Below, piece by piece: positions 9,575 through 18,114 of a stretch of DNA of 32,901 nucleotides; positions within the stretch are counted from its first letter, which is position 1; the number at the start of each line of letters is the position of its first letter. Below the pieces are notes generated by a model that searched no databases, was not told where the DNA came from, and worked only from the letters and a program-made list of their open reading frames with translations. Origin of the DNA: Rubrivivax sp. (lineage in GTDB: Bacteria; Pseudomonadota; Gammaproteobacteria; Burkholderiales; Burkholderiaceae_C); assembly GCA_021297985.1 (NCBI GenBank), contig JAJTGU010000161.1, positions 1-32,901 of the forward strand, given 5' to 3'. A program made the translations under genes and the position numbers.

Positions 9575-11131
9575 ATGATGAAGCCGTCTCTCCAGGTCCG
9601 GCTGTCGCAGCACCTTGCGCTGACGCCGCAGCTCCAGCAGTCGATCCGCCTGTTGCAGCTGTCGACGCTTGAGCTGCACCAGGAAATCGGCCAGATGCTC
9701 GAGCAGAACCCGTTCCTCGAGGCCGAGGACGACGGCGGCATCTCCTACGACACCGCGCCCGAGCGTGCTTCGGCCAGCGACACCGCGCGCAACGACCGCG
9801 AAGCCGTCGCCGCCGAGGCCCCGGCCGGCAACGACGACGGCGGCAGCACGAGTGAAGGGGTGGCCGAGATCGGTGCCGAGGAGTTCGGCACGCCCGGCCG
9901 CGACGACTGGGAGAACGGCACCGAAGGCGACGACTTCGACGGCATCCGCGAGACGCCCTCGGGCAGCTCCAGCAGCAGCGGCGACGGTGGCGACGACGGC
10001 CAGGATGCGTCCGAGCGGCGGGCTGGGGTCGGCACCCTGGCCGATCATCTGCGCACGCAATCGCTGGCCTTGCGCCTGTCCAGCGAGGACCGCGCGGCGC
10101 TGAATGTGTTGATCGACAGCCTGAACGAAGACGGCTGGCTGGATGACACGCTGCAGGCGATCGGCGAGCGGCTGGCGGAGATGTTCCAGCTCGACGACCC
10201 CGAGGAGCTGGAGGTGCTGAACACCCGGCTTGAGCACGCGCTGCGCTGGTTGCAGAGCCTGGAGCCGCCGGGGGTGGGCGCGCGCAACCTGTCGGAATGC
10301 ATCGCGCTGCAACTGCGACTCAAGCCGCGCAGCCCGGCGCGAACGCTGGCGATGCGGATCGCGCAGGACCACCTGGACCTGCTGGCCCGGCGTGACTTCA
10401 AGCGCCTGGGCGCGCTGACCGGCGCGGACGAGGCGCAGATGCGCGAGGCCCAGGCCCTGATCCGGGCCTGCGAGCCCAAGCCCGGGCGTCCGTTCGTCGA
10501 CGCCGAGTCGAACATCGTCGTGCCCGACGTGATCGTCAAGAAGACCGGCCGCGGCCTGACCGTGGTGCTCAATCCCGACGTCATGCCCAAACTGCGCATC
10601 AACGACTTGTACGCCGCCGTGGTCCGCGGCCAGCGTGGCGCCGGCAGCACGAACTTCGGCTCGCGCCTGCAGGAGGCGCGCTGGTTCGTCAAGAACATCC
10701 AGCAACGCTTCGACACCATCCTGCGCGTCAGCCGAGCCATCGTCGATCGCCAGAAGGGCTTCTTCAGCCATGGCGCGATCGCGATGAAGCCGCTGGTGCT
10801 GCGCGAGATCGCCGACGAACTGGGGCTGCACGAATCGACGATCTCGCGCGTGACCACCGCCAAGTACATGGCCACGCCCAACGGCACCTACGAACTGAAG
10901 TACTTCTTCGGCTCGTCCTTGAACACCGAGGCCGGTGGCAACGCGTCGAGCACCGCGGTGCGCGCGCTGATCCAGCAGTTCGTCGCCGCCGAAGACGCGG
11001 CCAAGCCCTTGTCGGACAGCCAGCTTGCCGACATGCTCGAGGAGCAGGGCATCCAGGTCGCCCGCCGCACGGTGGCCAAGTACCGCGAGGCGCTGAAGAT
11101 CGCGCCGGCGTCGGTGCGCAAGGCGCTCTGA
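9575..11131 (+). CDS. rpoN: RNA polymerase sigma-54 factor
   Basis: The alternative sigma factor for -24/-12 promoters, used for nitrogen control and many envelope or motility genes. The 518 residues show region I (LSQHLALTPQLQQSIRLLQLS, about residues 10-30, with its Gln/Leu pattern). An unusually acidic Gly/Ser region II spans about 50-148, then the core-binding domain, the helix-turn-helix (about 399-445, LREIADELGLHESTISR) and the RpoN box ARRTVAKYRE (496-505) near the C-terminus. Everything needed for activity is present. It follows lptB by 4 bp. The first two codons are both ATG, so the start could be 9575 or 9578. The hpf and ptsN genes that often follow rpoN are replaced here by an RNA methyltransferase gene. 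Confidence 0.96.
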   Translation: MMKPSLQVRLSQHLALTPQLQQSIRLLQLSTLELHQEIGQMLEQNPFLEAEDDGGISYDTAPERASASDTARNDREAVAAEAPAGNDDGGSTSEGVAEIGAEEFGTPGRDDWENGTEGDDFDGIRETPSGSSSSSGDGGDDGQDASERRAGVGTLADHLRTQSLALRLSSEDRAALNVLIDSLNEDGWLDDTLQAIGERLAEMFQLDDPEELEVLNTRLEHALRWLQSLEPPGVGARNLSECIALQLRLKPRSPARTLAMRIAQDHLDLLARRDFKRLGALTGADEAQMREAQALIRACEPKPGRPFVDAESNIVVPDVIVKKTGRGLTVVLNPDVMPKLRINDLYAAVVRGQRGAGSTNFGSRLQEARWFVKNIQQRFDTILRVSRAIVDRQKGFFSHGAIAMKPLVLREIADELGLHESTISRVTTAKYMATPNGTYELKYFFGSSLNTEAGGNASSTAVRALIQQFVAAEDAAKPLSDSQLADMLEEQGIQVARRTVAKYREALKIAPASVRKAL

Positions 11132-11151
11132 TCCCGAAGGCCCCATTCGCG

Positions 11152-12399
11152 ATGCAACGCGGCGCCGTCGAGCTGTTCCTGCCCTGCGCCGGCGGCACCG
11201 AGGCACTGCTCGCGGCCGAAGTCCAGGCCATCGTCGGCCGCCCCGCCGACAGCGGGCGCGGCGGCGTCTGGATCCGCGGCGATGCCGGCACCGCGATGGC
11301 CTTGAACCTGCACAGCCGGCTCGCGCAGCGGGTGCTCTGGCCGCTGGTGGACGGGCCCTATGCCGACGAGCATGCGCTTTACGCGATGGCACGGCGCGTG
11401 CCCTGGGCCGACTGGCTGACGCCGTCGATGACCTTGCGCGTCGACACCGTGGGCATGCGTTCGCCGCTGCGCAGTCTGAACTTCGCGTCGCTGCGCATCA
11501 AGGACGCGGTCTGCGACGCGCTGCGTGAGCTCACCGGCGAGCGCCCCAGCGTCGACACCCTGCGCCCCGACCTGCCGCTGATGCTGTTTGCCGGCCCCGA
11601 GCACGCGACGCTGTACGTCGACACCTCGGGCGAGGCCCTGTTCAAGCGCGGCTGGCGCGAGGTCAAGGGCGAGGCGCCGCTGAAGGAGACGCTGGCCGCC
11701 GCGATGCTGGCTGCCGCCGGCTGGCACGGCCGGGCGGACGACGGCCCGCTGCTCGACCCCTGCTGTGGTGCCGGCACCATCGCCATCGAGGCGGCGCAGC
11801 TCGCGTGTGGCATCGCGCCGGGTCTGCAGCGCCACTTTGCCTTCGAGCGCCTGCTGCCGTTCAAGTCGCATGCCGCCGCCTGGCGCGACCTGCAGCGCGC
11901 GGCCCGCGAACGCATCCACGCCCCGGCCGTGCCGGTGTTTGCTGGCGACGTGAGCTTTCGCATGACCGACTTCGCAACCCGCAACGCCGAGCGCGCCGGA
12001 GTCGCCCACGCCATCGAGTTCAAGACCGCCGACGCCTTGCAGCGCCTGCCGCCCGTCGCCCGCGGGACCCTGATCCTGAACCCGCCGTACGGGGAGCGGA
12101 TCGAGGCCAAGGGCCAGGGGACCCTGCGTCCGACCGCAGGGGCTGCCTCGCGTCAGGACTTTGAAGGCGCCAGTTCGACCGCCGACTTCTACTCCCGCCT
12201 GGCCAGTCACTGGAAGCAGCACTGGGCCGGCTGGACCGCCTGGATCCTGAGCCCCGAGCCCAGGCTGCCCAGCCTGCTGCGCCTGAAGGAAAGCCGCCGC
12301 GTGCCACTGTGGAACGGGGCCATCGAGTGCCGGATGATGCGATTCGAACTCAGCGCCGGCCGCCACGGGCCGGAGCGGGGAGAGCCGGGACCCGGTTGA
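11152..12399 (+). CDS. THUMP-domain class I RNA methyltransferase (RlmL/YpsC-like)
   Basis: A SAM-dependent N2-guanine methyltransferase family member of 415 residues. The N-terminal part (about 1-165) is a ferredoxin-like plus THUMP RNA-binding module. The C-terminal Rossmann fold has motif I DPCCGAGT (202-209) and the catalytic NPPYGER (310-316), typical of enzymes that methylate an exocyclic amine. The closest described relative is the N-terminal half of E. coli RlmL, which makes m2G2445 in 23S rRNA. That substrate is inferred, not shown. Unlike E. coli RlmL there is no fused RlmK half. It lies 20 bp after rpoN and may be cotranscribed. Confidence 0.9.
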   Translation: MQRGAVELFLPCAGGTEALLAAEVQAIVGRPADSGRGGVWIRGDAGTAMALNLHSRLAQRVLWPLVDGPYADEHALYAMARRVPWADWLTPSMTLRVDTVGMRSPLRSLNFASLRIKDAVCDALRELTGERPSVDTLRPDLPLMLFAGPEHATLYVDTSGEALFKRGWREVKGEAPLKETLAAAMLAAAGWHGRADDGPLLDPCCGAGTIAIEAAQLACGIAPGLQRHFAFERLLPFKSHAAAWRDLQRAARERIHAPAVPVFAGDVSFRMTDFATRNAERAGVAHAIEFKTADALQRLPPVARGTLILNPPYGERIEAKGQGTLRPTAGAASRQDFEGASSTADFYSRLASHWKQHWAGWTAWILSPEPRLPSLLRLKESRRVPLWNGAIECRMMRFELSAGRHGPERGEPGPG

Positions 12400-12559
12400 A
12401 GCCAGGCGCGCAACATCGGTCGGGACTCGACGACTTGCGCGCCGTCCCCCCGGATCGTGGCAGGGCTCGCAAGGCGAAGTGCGTCAATGCACTGGCCCTC
12501 GCCCGGACGAACCTGCCAACCGTTGGTTTGCGGCCCTTGTTCGGTCGCTGGAGATGTTC

Positions 12560-13201
12560 ATGACCCGTACCCCGACTCGTTGTCTCGCGGCCGCCGCCGC
12601 CCTGGTGTCGTTCAACGCCATGGCGGTCGGGGTCGACTTCGAGGACTTGTCGCCTGGCTCCGGCGGCTTGTACATGAGCAGCACCAGCGTCGTGTCGCAA
12701 GGCTTCAATGTCGGACACTCCGGGTCCTTTGCCGTCGTGTACGGCAACGTGCTCCAGGGTGCCACCGACTTCAGCGGCAATGGCACCAACCGCCTCGTCT
12801 CGTTCAACACCTCCACCATCACGTTGACCCCGGTGGGCGGCGGTGCCTTCGACCTGTCGGCCTTCGAGGGTGGCGAAAGCTGGGTCATTCCGCCGCACAC
12901 CTGGGCGACGCAGATCCAGGTCGTCGGCCACTACGTGAGCAGCGGCACCACGACCCAGGTCTTCGACCTCGACCTCGTCAAGAGTCCCCTTGCCGGCATG
13001 CAGACCTTCGTCATGAACGCCAGCTTCACCGGCCTGAGCAAGGTCGAGTTCAGCGGCATTGGCGGCAACCCGGAGTTCTCGATCGACAACCTGCGGGTCA
13101 TCGGCGTCGTCCCCGAGCCGCAGACCGTGGCGTTGCTGGCCGCCGGCTTGGCGCTGGTCGCGGGTGCGGCGCGCCGCCGGGCGGCCAGCCCGCAAGGCTG
13201 A
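12560..13201 (+). CDS. PEP-CTERM sorting-domain secreted protein
   Basis: A 213-residue exported protein. The start at 12560 has a GGAG six bases upstream and begins directly with a signal peptide (MTRTPTRCLAAAAALVSFNA, cut near AMA). The mature part is rich in Gly, Ser, Thr and Asn with beta-strand character and has no enzyme motif. The C-terminus is a textbook PEP-CTERM tag: VPEPQT (PEP at 185-187), a hydrophobic helix and an RRR cluster, recognised and cut by an exosortase. PEP-CTERM proteins go with exopolysaccharide or biofilm production. No exosortase or polysaccharide gene is in this window. The 160-bp upstream gap holds no clear promoter; I looked for a -24/-12 element and found no correctly spaced one. 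Confidence 0.9.
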   Translation: MTRTPTRCLAAAAALVSFNAMAVGVDFEDLSPGSGGLYMSSTSVVSQGFNVGHSGSFAVVYGNVLQGATDFSGNGTNRLVSFNTSTITLTPVGGGAFDLSAFEGGESWVIPPHTWATQIQVVGHYVSSGTTTQVFDLDLVKSPLAGMQTFVMNASFTGLSKVEFSGIGGNPEFSIDNLRVIGVVPEPQTVALLAAGLALVAGAARRRAASPQG

Positions 13202-13214
13202 GCGGCGTTTGGCC

Positions 13215-13236
13215 AAGGCCGGCGATGACCGGCCTT
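13215..13236. terminator. Perfect 8-bp inverted repeat between convergent genes
   Basis: AAGGCCGG (13215-13222), loop CGATGA and CCGGCCTT (13229-13236) form a perfect GC-rich hairpin between the PEP-CTERM gene and the convergent minus-strand gene. The right arm reaches into the stop codon of the minus gene. There is no long T-tract on either strand. It is probably a bidirectional transcript end, though not a canonical one. Confidence 0.5.
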
Positions 13237-14534
13237 CAGCGGGCGAACAGCGGCAGCGTCGCGATGCGCGACTCGATCGTCGCCAGCAGTTCGTTGTAGC
13301 CCGCGCCGCCGACACCGCCATAGCGACGCACGAACTCGGCCTCGGGCAGGAACTCCGGCAGGCCGTCCATTGCCGGCAGCAGCGCGGCGTCGTCGACGCC
13401 GGGGGCCAGGCGGTCCTGCAGGCGGCGGGGGTCGCGCAAGGCCAGCTCGCCCAGGCGGTGGCCGGCGCGGTTGGCCGCCAGGTCGTTGAAGCTGAAGCCG
13501 GTGCCACCCCGCGAGTCGGCCACCTCCTTGTACAGGCCGATGGCACGCGCCAGCGGCGTGCTGCCTTCGATGGCCAGCATCGCCGAGATCAGCAGGTGGC
13601 GCGGGAAGTCGTCGCGCCCCAGCAGCATGGTGCGCAGCGGGCGTGGCTGCGGCCATTCGCGCGCCGCAGGCACGATGGCCGACAGCCCGCGGCCGTTGGC
13701 AAAGACCGTCAGGGCCAGCAATGCCGCGCGGTTCTCGGCGGCGGCGTCGTGGCCGGAATCGGTGCGTTCGCGGGCGAGCGCGAACATCGGCCCGATCAGC
13801 GACGCCAGCGACACCTCCCACTGCTGACGCGGACGCGCACGCGAGATCGCCGTCAGGCGCTCCCAGTAAGCACGCAGCCGAACCTGGTCGTCCAGCGACA
13901 GCAGCCCGGCGAGCAGGCGCTGCGAGGTGTCGGCCTGCCAGGCATAGACCACATGCACCTGGCCGGGCATCAGCTTGACGCGGCGGATCACGTCAGCCGC
14001 CACGGTCAGCTCGTCGGCCAGGGCAAAGCGGCCGGCCACCTGTCGCAGCAGCCAGGGCGCCAGCGCCGTGGGCAGCCGCAGCCGGCCGACGCTCAGCCGC
14101 TCGAGCTCGGGCAGGCCGCCGGTCTCGACGAAGTCCAGCCGGACGTTGAGCCAACGCCCCCCAGGCAGCACGGCAGGTTGCACGCTGGCGATCACCTGGG
14201 CCCGGCCGCGGTCGGATTGCACCTGCACCCGTGCCTGCACGATGCGCCGTGCGCCGTGGTTCAGCAGCACCTCGAGATCGCGCACCGACAGCGCGATCGC
14301 GTTCACCGTGCCCGGCCGCTGGTGGCGGGGGTCGTGGGCACGGAGCACCGTCATCGCGCGTGCGACGTCGTCGACGCCGACATCACGCGGCTCGGCAACC
14401 GTGCTGGCGGTGTCGAAGGCGAGCCACAGGGCCAGCAGCACGGCGGCGGCCAGCAGCAACGGCAGGCCCACGAGAAGCCGCCGGCTCCAGCCGGGCCGAC
14501 GCCGGGGCGGCCCGGAAACGGAAATCATGGCCAC
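13236..14534 (-). CDS. Unrecognised membrane-anchored protein
   Basis: A 432-residue protein whose family I do not recognise. It has a basic N-terminus (RRRPGWSRR) followed by one strongly hydrophobic segment (about residues 19-41), then a large soluble part without further membrane spans. It is therefore probably anchored in the inner membrane and facing the periplasm. The C-terminal third has conserved-looking blocks: FPRHLLISAMLAIEGSTPLA, GLYKEVADSRGGTGFSFNDL and AANRAG, then FVRRYGGVGGAGYNELLA. No classical catalytic motif is evident. It is divergent from corA and convergent with the PEP-CTERM gene. A second ATG at 14528 is a possible start. Codon use is like its neighbours, so it is a real gene. 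Confidence 0.8.
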   Translation of the reverse strand: MAMISVSGPPRRRPGWSRRLLVGLPLLLAAAVLLALWLAFDTASTVAEPRDVGVDDVARAMTVLRAHDPRHQRPGTVNAIALSVRDLEVLLNHGARRIVQARVQVQSDRGRAQVIASVQPAVLPGGRWLNVRLDFVETGGLPELERLSVGRLRLPTALAPWLLRQVAGRFALADELTVAADVIRRVKLMPGQVHVVYAWQADTSQRLLAGLLSLDDQVRLRAYWERLTAISRARPRQQWEVSLASLIGPMFALARERTDSGHDAAAENRAALLALTVFANGRGLSAIVPAAREWPQPRPLRTMLLGRDDFPRHLLISAMLAIEGSTPLARAIGLYKEVADSRGGTGFSFNDLAANRAGHRLGELALRDPRRLQDRLAPGVDDAALLPAMDGLPEFLPEAEFVRRYGGVGGAGYNELLATIESRIATLPLFAR

Positions 14535-14609
14535 GACGATAAGCGCAGCCGCCGGGACGCCGTGTCAGCGCCCGTCACGCCGGGCCGGCCAGCGCTTATC
14601 CTGCCCGCC

Positions 14610-15575
14610 ATGCTCAACGTGTTCACTCTGGTCAACGGCCGGCTGTTCCAGGAGGAGATCGATTCCCTCCCGGCGCTGGAGCATGTGCGGCCGGTGTGGG
14701 TCGACCTGGAGGCGCCGACGGCCGACGAGAAGCGCTGGATCCGCGAGCGCTTCGGCCTCGTGATCCCGGACGACATCGTCGACGACGACCTCGAGGAGTC
14801 GGCCCGCTTCTATGAAGAGGACAACGGCGAGTTGCACATCCGGTCGGACTTCCTGATCGACGACGACGTGGCGCCGCGCAACGTGCGCGTGGCCTTTGTG
14901 CTGCACGAGTCGGTGCTGTTTTCGGTCCATGCCGAGGACCTGCCGGTGTTCCGGCTGCTGCGCCTGCGCGCACGGCGCATCCCGGCGCTGATCGAAGACG
15001 CCAAGGACGTGCTGCTGAAGCTCTACGACGCCGATGCCGAGTACAGCGCCGACACGCTGGAAGGCATCTACGACAAGCTCGAGCAGGTCAGCGCGCTGGT
15101 GCTGAAGGAAAAGAGCATCAACGACGAGACCGCCGGCCAGGCCCTGGCGGCGATCGCCAAGGAAGAGGACCTGAACGGCCGCATCCGGCGCAACGTGATG
15201 GACACCCGCCGCGCGTTGAGCTTCATGATGCGCAGTCGCATGCTGGCGGCCGAGCAGTTCGAGGAGGCGCGCCAGATCCTGCGCGACATCGACTCGCTCG
15301 ACAGCCACACGGCCTTCCTGTTCGACAAGATCAACTTCCTGATGGACGCCGTGGTCGGCTTCATCAACATCAACCAGAACAAGATCATCAAGATCTTCTC
15401 GGTCGCCAGCGTCGCACTGCTGCCGCCGACGCTGATCGCCAGCATCTACGGCATGAACTTCCGTGCCATGCCCGAGCTGGACTGGGCCTGGGGCTATCCG
15501 TTCGCGATCGCGCTGATGGTCGCTTCGGTGGCGGCGCCGTTCATCTACTTCCGCCGCAAAGGCTGGTTACGCTGA
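14610..15575 (+). CDS. corA: CorA-family magnesium/cobalt transporter
   Basis: A pentameric inner-membrane channel for Mg2+ and related divalent cations. The 321 residues have the long cytoplasmic alpha/beta plus stalk-helix domain (1-255) and two C-terminal transmembrane helices (about 257-280 and 293-314). The family-defining pore signature YGMNF has G281-M282-N283. The loop between helices contains MPELDW, which resembles the MPEL loop of enterobacterial CorA. Length matches the family (about 316 in E. coli). The start at 14610 follows a 75-bp divergent gap with the unrecognised gene. Confidence 0.95.
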   Translation: MLNVFTLVNGRLFQEEIDSLPALEHVRPVWVDLEAPTADEKRWIRERFGLVIPDDIVDDDLEESARFYEEDNGELHIRSDFLIDDDVAPRNVRVAFVLHESVLFSVHAEDLPVFRLLRLRARRIPALIEDAKDVLLKLYDADAEYSADTLEGIYDKLEQVSALVLKEKSINDETAGQALAAIAKEEDLNGRIRRNVMDTRRALSFMMRSRMLAAEQFEEARQILRDIDSLDSHTAFLFDKINFLMDAVVGFININQNKIIKIFSVASVALLPPTLIASIYGMNFRAMPELDWAWGYPFAIALMVASVAAPFIYFRRKGWLR

Positions 15576-15732
15576 GCGGGCGCCAGGCGGCGAATCGTTC
15601 ACGGCGCGGGCCCATGGGCTCGGCCGGCAGACGGATGAAGCGGCCGCGTCGGTGTTGTAACCTTGCCTGGCGTGTGGGAGGGCACACGTCAAGCCCCAAC
15701 CCGCCCCGATGACACGTGACGAGAACAGCGCC

Positions 15733-16248
15733 ATGAACAAGATCTCGACCGTATCCGCCAGAGCAGCCGCGGTGGATGCCGTGTGCCCTTCGGGCCGCCG
15801 GTGGCTTGCCGCCCTGGGGCTGGCTGTGGCCACCATCGCCACACCGGCCTGGGCCCAGTTTGCGATGGTTCCAGCACCGCTGACGACCGGTGCACCACCG
15901 CGCCCTTCCGCAGCCGAGATCGAGCAGGAATACCGCATCGATTCCGCCCGCCACATCTACGCGGCCTACCCGATGCGGGTCTACCGCGGCAAGCTTCCGC
16001 CGCTTCTGTATGGCGTGATGATGGTCGAGACCGAACTCGACGCCACGGGTCAGGTCCTCAGCGTCAGCGTCGTGCGCAAGCCCGCCGCCGACGAGGTTGC
16101 GCCCTGGGTGCTGGCGATGATCCGCCGCGCGGCACCGTACCCGGTGCCGGCCAAGATGCCCGGCGGCACGGTCAAGTTCACCGAGACCTGGTTTGTCGAC
16201 CGTTCCGGCCTGTTCCAGGTCATGAGCCTGACCGAAGGCCAGCGCTGA
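15733..16248 (+). CDS. TonB C-terminal-domain periplasmic protein
   Basis: A 171-residue exported protein. A signal peptide at about 22-41 (RRWLAALGLAVATIATPAWA) is followed by an Ala/Pro stretch. The C-terminal domain (about residues 88-165) has the TonB-C pattern: YGVMMVETELDATGQV, SVVRKPAADE, VLAMIRRAAPYPVPA, then a closing beta strand. A transmembrane anchor and Pro-rich spacer typical of true TonB are absent, so this is a stand-alone periplasmic TonB-C domain of unknown partner. An alternative ATG at 15709 adds eight residues. Neither start has a strong ribosome binding site. It is convergent with the lipid cluster. Confidence 0.75.
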   Translation: MNKISTVSARAAAVDAVCPSGRRWLAALGLAVATIATPAWAQFAMVPAPLTTGAPPRPSAAEIEQEYRIDSARHIYAAYPMRVYRGKLPPLLYGVMMVETELDATGQVLSVSVVRKPAADEVAPWVLAMIRRAAPYPVPAKMPGGTVKFTETWFVDRSGLFQVMSLTEGQR

Positions 16249-16281
16249 TCGGGTGCGCGTCGACGCGGCGCCCCGACGCCG

Positions 16282-16734
16282 TCAGGCGTTGACCCGACGT
16301 TTCAGCCAGCGCATCAGGCCGCCCAGCACCGGCAGCTTCTCGTACAACTCCTCAGCCGCGTCCCAGTAGTCGCGGTGCATCGCGATGCGGCCGTCGGTGG
16401 CGAGCTTCAGGTGGCTGGCGCCGCGGATGCGCTGCTCGGCGCCGCCGAAGCGCTTCATGCGGAACACGAAGTCCCAGGCCAGGAACACCGCATCACCGTC
16501 CACCATCGCCTCGACGATCACGAAGCGCGGCTGGTGCAGCGACTCGAACATGTGCTCGAAGATGCGCGCGATCGCGGGCGGACCATGGACCTCGTTGAAC
16601 GGGTCCTTGAAGCTCGCGTCGTCGCTGTAGACGTTGCCGATCAGGGCCAGGTCGGCCGGTGTCAGGTGCGAGAAGTACCCGATCAGCCGGGCCACCCGGG
16701 GGTCGGGATGCGACAGCAGCGGGCCCACGCTCAC
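16282..16734 (-). CDS. NTF2/SnoaL-like protein, last gene of lipid cluster
   Basis: A 150-residue protein with the cone-shaped NTF2-like fold signature: an N-terminal helix pair (LIGYFSHLTPADLALIGNVY), then DDASFKDPFNEVHG, which is the usual start of the SnoaL/NTF2 barrel, and a curved sheet ending in MHRDYWDAAEEL. Such proteins can be small isomerases, dehydratases or ligand carriers. No specific activity can be read. Its ATG overlaps the SDR stop by 4 bp (ATGA), so it is translated with the SDR. In other proteobacteria the same pair accompanies light-induced CFA/DUF1365 clusters. Confidence 0.85.
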   Translation of the reverse strand: MSVGPLLSHPDPRVARLIGYFSHLTPADLALIGNVYSDDASFKDPFNEVHGPPAIARIFEHMFESLHQPRFVIVEAMVDGDAVFLAWDFVFRMKRFGGAEQRIRGASHLKLATDGRIAMHRDYWDAAEELYEKLPVLGGLMRWLKRRVNA

Positions 16735-17534
16735 ATCCCGGTGCTGCGGCGCACGGCGGCGAAGTAGGCGCCGTAGCCCAGGTGACGCAGCCCCTTGAGC
16801 CAGAGCGTGAAGCGCTTCGGGAAGTGAATCTCGAAGTCACCACGCTCCCAGCCGCGCACGATCTGGCGGGCGGCTTCTTCGGGTCCGATCAAGGCCGGCA
16901 TCCGGAACTCGTTCCCGGCGGTCAGTGGCGTCTCGACGAAGCCGGGGTTGATCACCGACACACCAAGACCCAGTGGCTCGAGGTCGAGGTAAAGCGTCTC
17001 GGCCAGATTGATCAGCGCCGCCTTGGTCGGCCCGTAGGCCAGCGACTTGGGCAGGCCACGAAAGCCCGCCACCGACGACACCAGGCTGATGTGCCCCCCA
17101 CGCGCGCGACCGTCGGGCCCCTTGTGGCGCGCCTGGCGCAGCAGATGCGGCAGCACGGCATCGAGCAGGTACAGCGCGCCGACGTAGTTGACCTCCTGGT
17201 GGCGCAGCATGGTGTCGAGGTCGTAGGCGGTCGCGCGCAGCGGAGCGTAGGTGCCGGCGCAGTAGACGACCAGGTCGATGCCACCCCGGGTCGAGACGAT
17301 GCGCTCTGCGGCGTCGTGCATCGCGGCGCGGTCGGTGGCGTCGAATGCCATCGCGTCGGCACCCGGGTGCTCGGCCACAAAGCGCTCCAGCGGCGGCGCG
17401 CTGCGCGCAGAGACGATGACGTGAGCGCCCAGACCGTGCAATTGCGACGCTGTGGCGCGGCCGATGCCAGTGGAGGCGCCGATCAGCCAGACCGTGCGGC
17501 CGGGCCAGCGCTCGAGGCGCGGATTCAGGGACAT
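16731..17534 (-). CDS. Short-chain dehydrogenase/reductase of lipid cluster
   Basis: A 267-residue classical SDR. The cofactor motif is GASTGIG (19-25), the NNAG motif is replaced by YCAG (91-94) and the catalytic triad is S154, Y167 and K171 in the expected spacing. A hydrophobic/basic C-terminus (about 238-260) could let it touch the membrane. The substrate is unknown; a lipid-derived keto or hydroxy group is plausible from the neighbours. It lies 7 bp after the DUF3833 gene and overlaps the NTF2-like gene by 4 bp, so it is part of the same operon. Confidence 0.9.
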   Translation of the reverse strand: MSLNPRLERWPGRTVWLIGASTGIGRATASQLHGLGAHVIVSARSAPPLERFVAEHPGADAMAFDATDRAAMHDAAERIVSTRGGIDLVVYCAGTYAPLRATAYDLDTMLRHQEVNYVGALYLLDAVLPHLLRQARHKGPDGRARGGHISLVSSVAGFRGLPKSLAYGPTKAALINLAETLYLDLEPLGLGVSVINPGFVETPLTAGNEFRMPALIGPEEAARQIVRGWERGDFEIHFPKRFTLWLKGLRHLGYGAYFAAVRRSTGM

Positions 17535-17541
17535 CGGGATC

Positions 17542-18114
17542 TCATTTCTTGGTGAACGACAAGGTCACTTCGCCCAGCCGGATGCCGAACTTGCTCATCA
17601 CGGCCTTGTTCAACATGATCTTGTCGTCGACGAGATACATCCAGTCGTCGAACTGCACCTCCCAGACCCGGCCGTCGACCGGCAGCGCCAGCGTGTAGCG
17701 CCAGTTCAGCGCATTGCCGGCAGCCTCGCCCGTGGCGGTGCCGACCACGTCGTCGGCACGGCCCTCCCAGCGACCGTTGCCCAGATCGGTCAGGCGCCAG
17801 ACCCGGCGCTCGGTCTTGCCGTCGCTGTAGGTGAAGCGTTCGTCGAGCACGCCCTGGTTGCCTTGCCAGGTGCCCGTCATCGCGACGACGAAACGGCGCA
17901 CGACCTGGCCACTGCGGTCGGTGAAGATGCCGTGGGCGACGAGCTCGCCATTGAAGTACTGCTTCAAGTCGAGCACCGGCTTCTCGGAGCGGTAGTCCGC
18001 TGGCGTCGGGCCGGCGCAGCCGCTGCCCAGGGTCAGGGTGGCGACGGCCAGTGCAGCCAGGGCCAGGCGTCGGCCCGGGGCGGTGTTGGCGTTTGAGAGG
18101 CGATTCGGAGTCAT
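17542..18114 (-). CDS. DUF3833-family lipoprotein
   Basis: A 190-residue precursor. A signal segment (about 15-32) runs into a lipobox-like LGSGC with Cys33 as the likely lipidation site. The -3 residue is Gly rather than a preferred Leu, but the layout is typical of the family. The mature domain (LKQYFNGELVAHGIFTDRSG onward) matches DUF3833, a beta-rich domain of unknown function that regularly accompanies CFA/DUF1365 clusters. DWMYLVDDKIMLNKAVMSKFGIRLGEV near the end is the most conserved-looking block. Its start overlaps the MFS stop by 4 bp (ATGA). Location in the periplasm or outer membrane makes it a candidate lipid-handling protein. Confidence 0.88.
   Translation of the reverse strand: MTPNRLSNANTAPGRRLALAALAVATLTLGSGCAGPTPADYRSEKPVLDLKQYFNGELVAHGIFTDRSGQVVRRFVVAMTGTWQGNQGVLDERFTYSDGKTERRVWRLTDLGNGRWEGRADDVVGTATGEAAGNALNWRYTLALPVDGRVWEVQFDDWMYLVDDKIMLNKAVMSKFGIRLGEVTLSFTKK

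Noticed and set aside
12400..12559. Possible sigma-54 (-24/-12) promoter before the PEP-CTERM gene
   Set aside because: TGGCA followed by a GC dinucleotide is present near 12458, but the GG to GC spacing is two bases short, so it does not meet the strict spacing rule.
13059..14609. Upstream extension of the CorA frame (about 517 codons)
   Set aside because: It is antisense to the unrecognised membrane protein gene. CorA of normal length starts at 14610.
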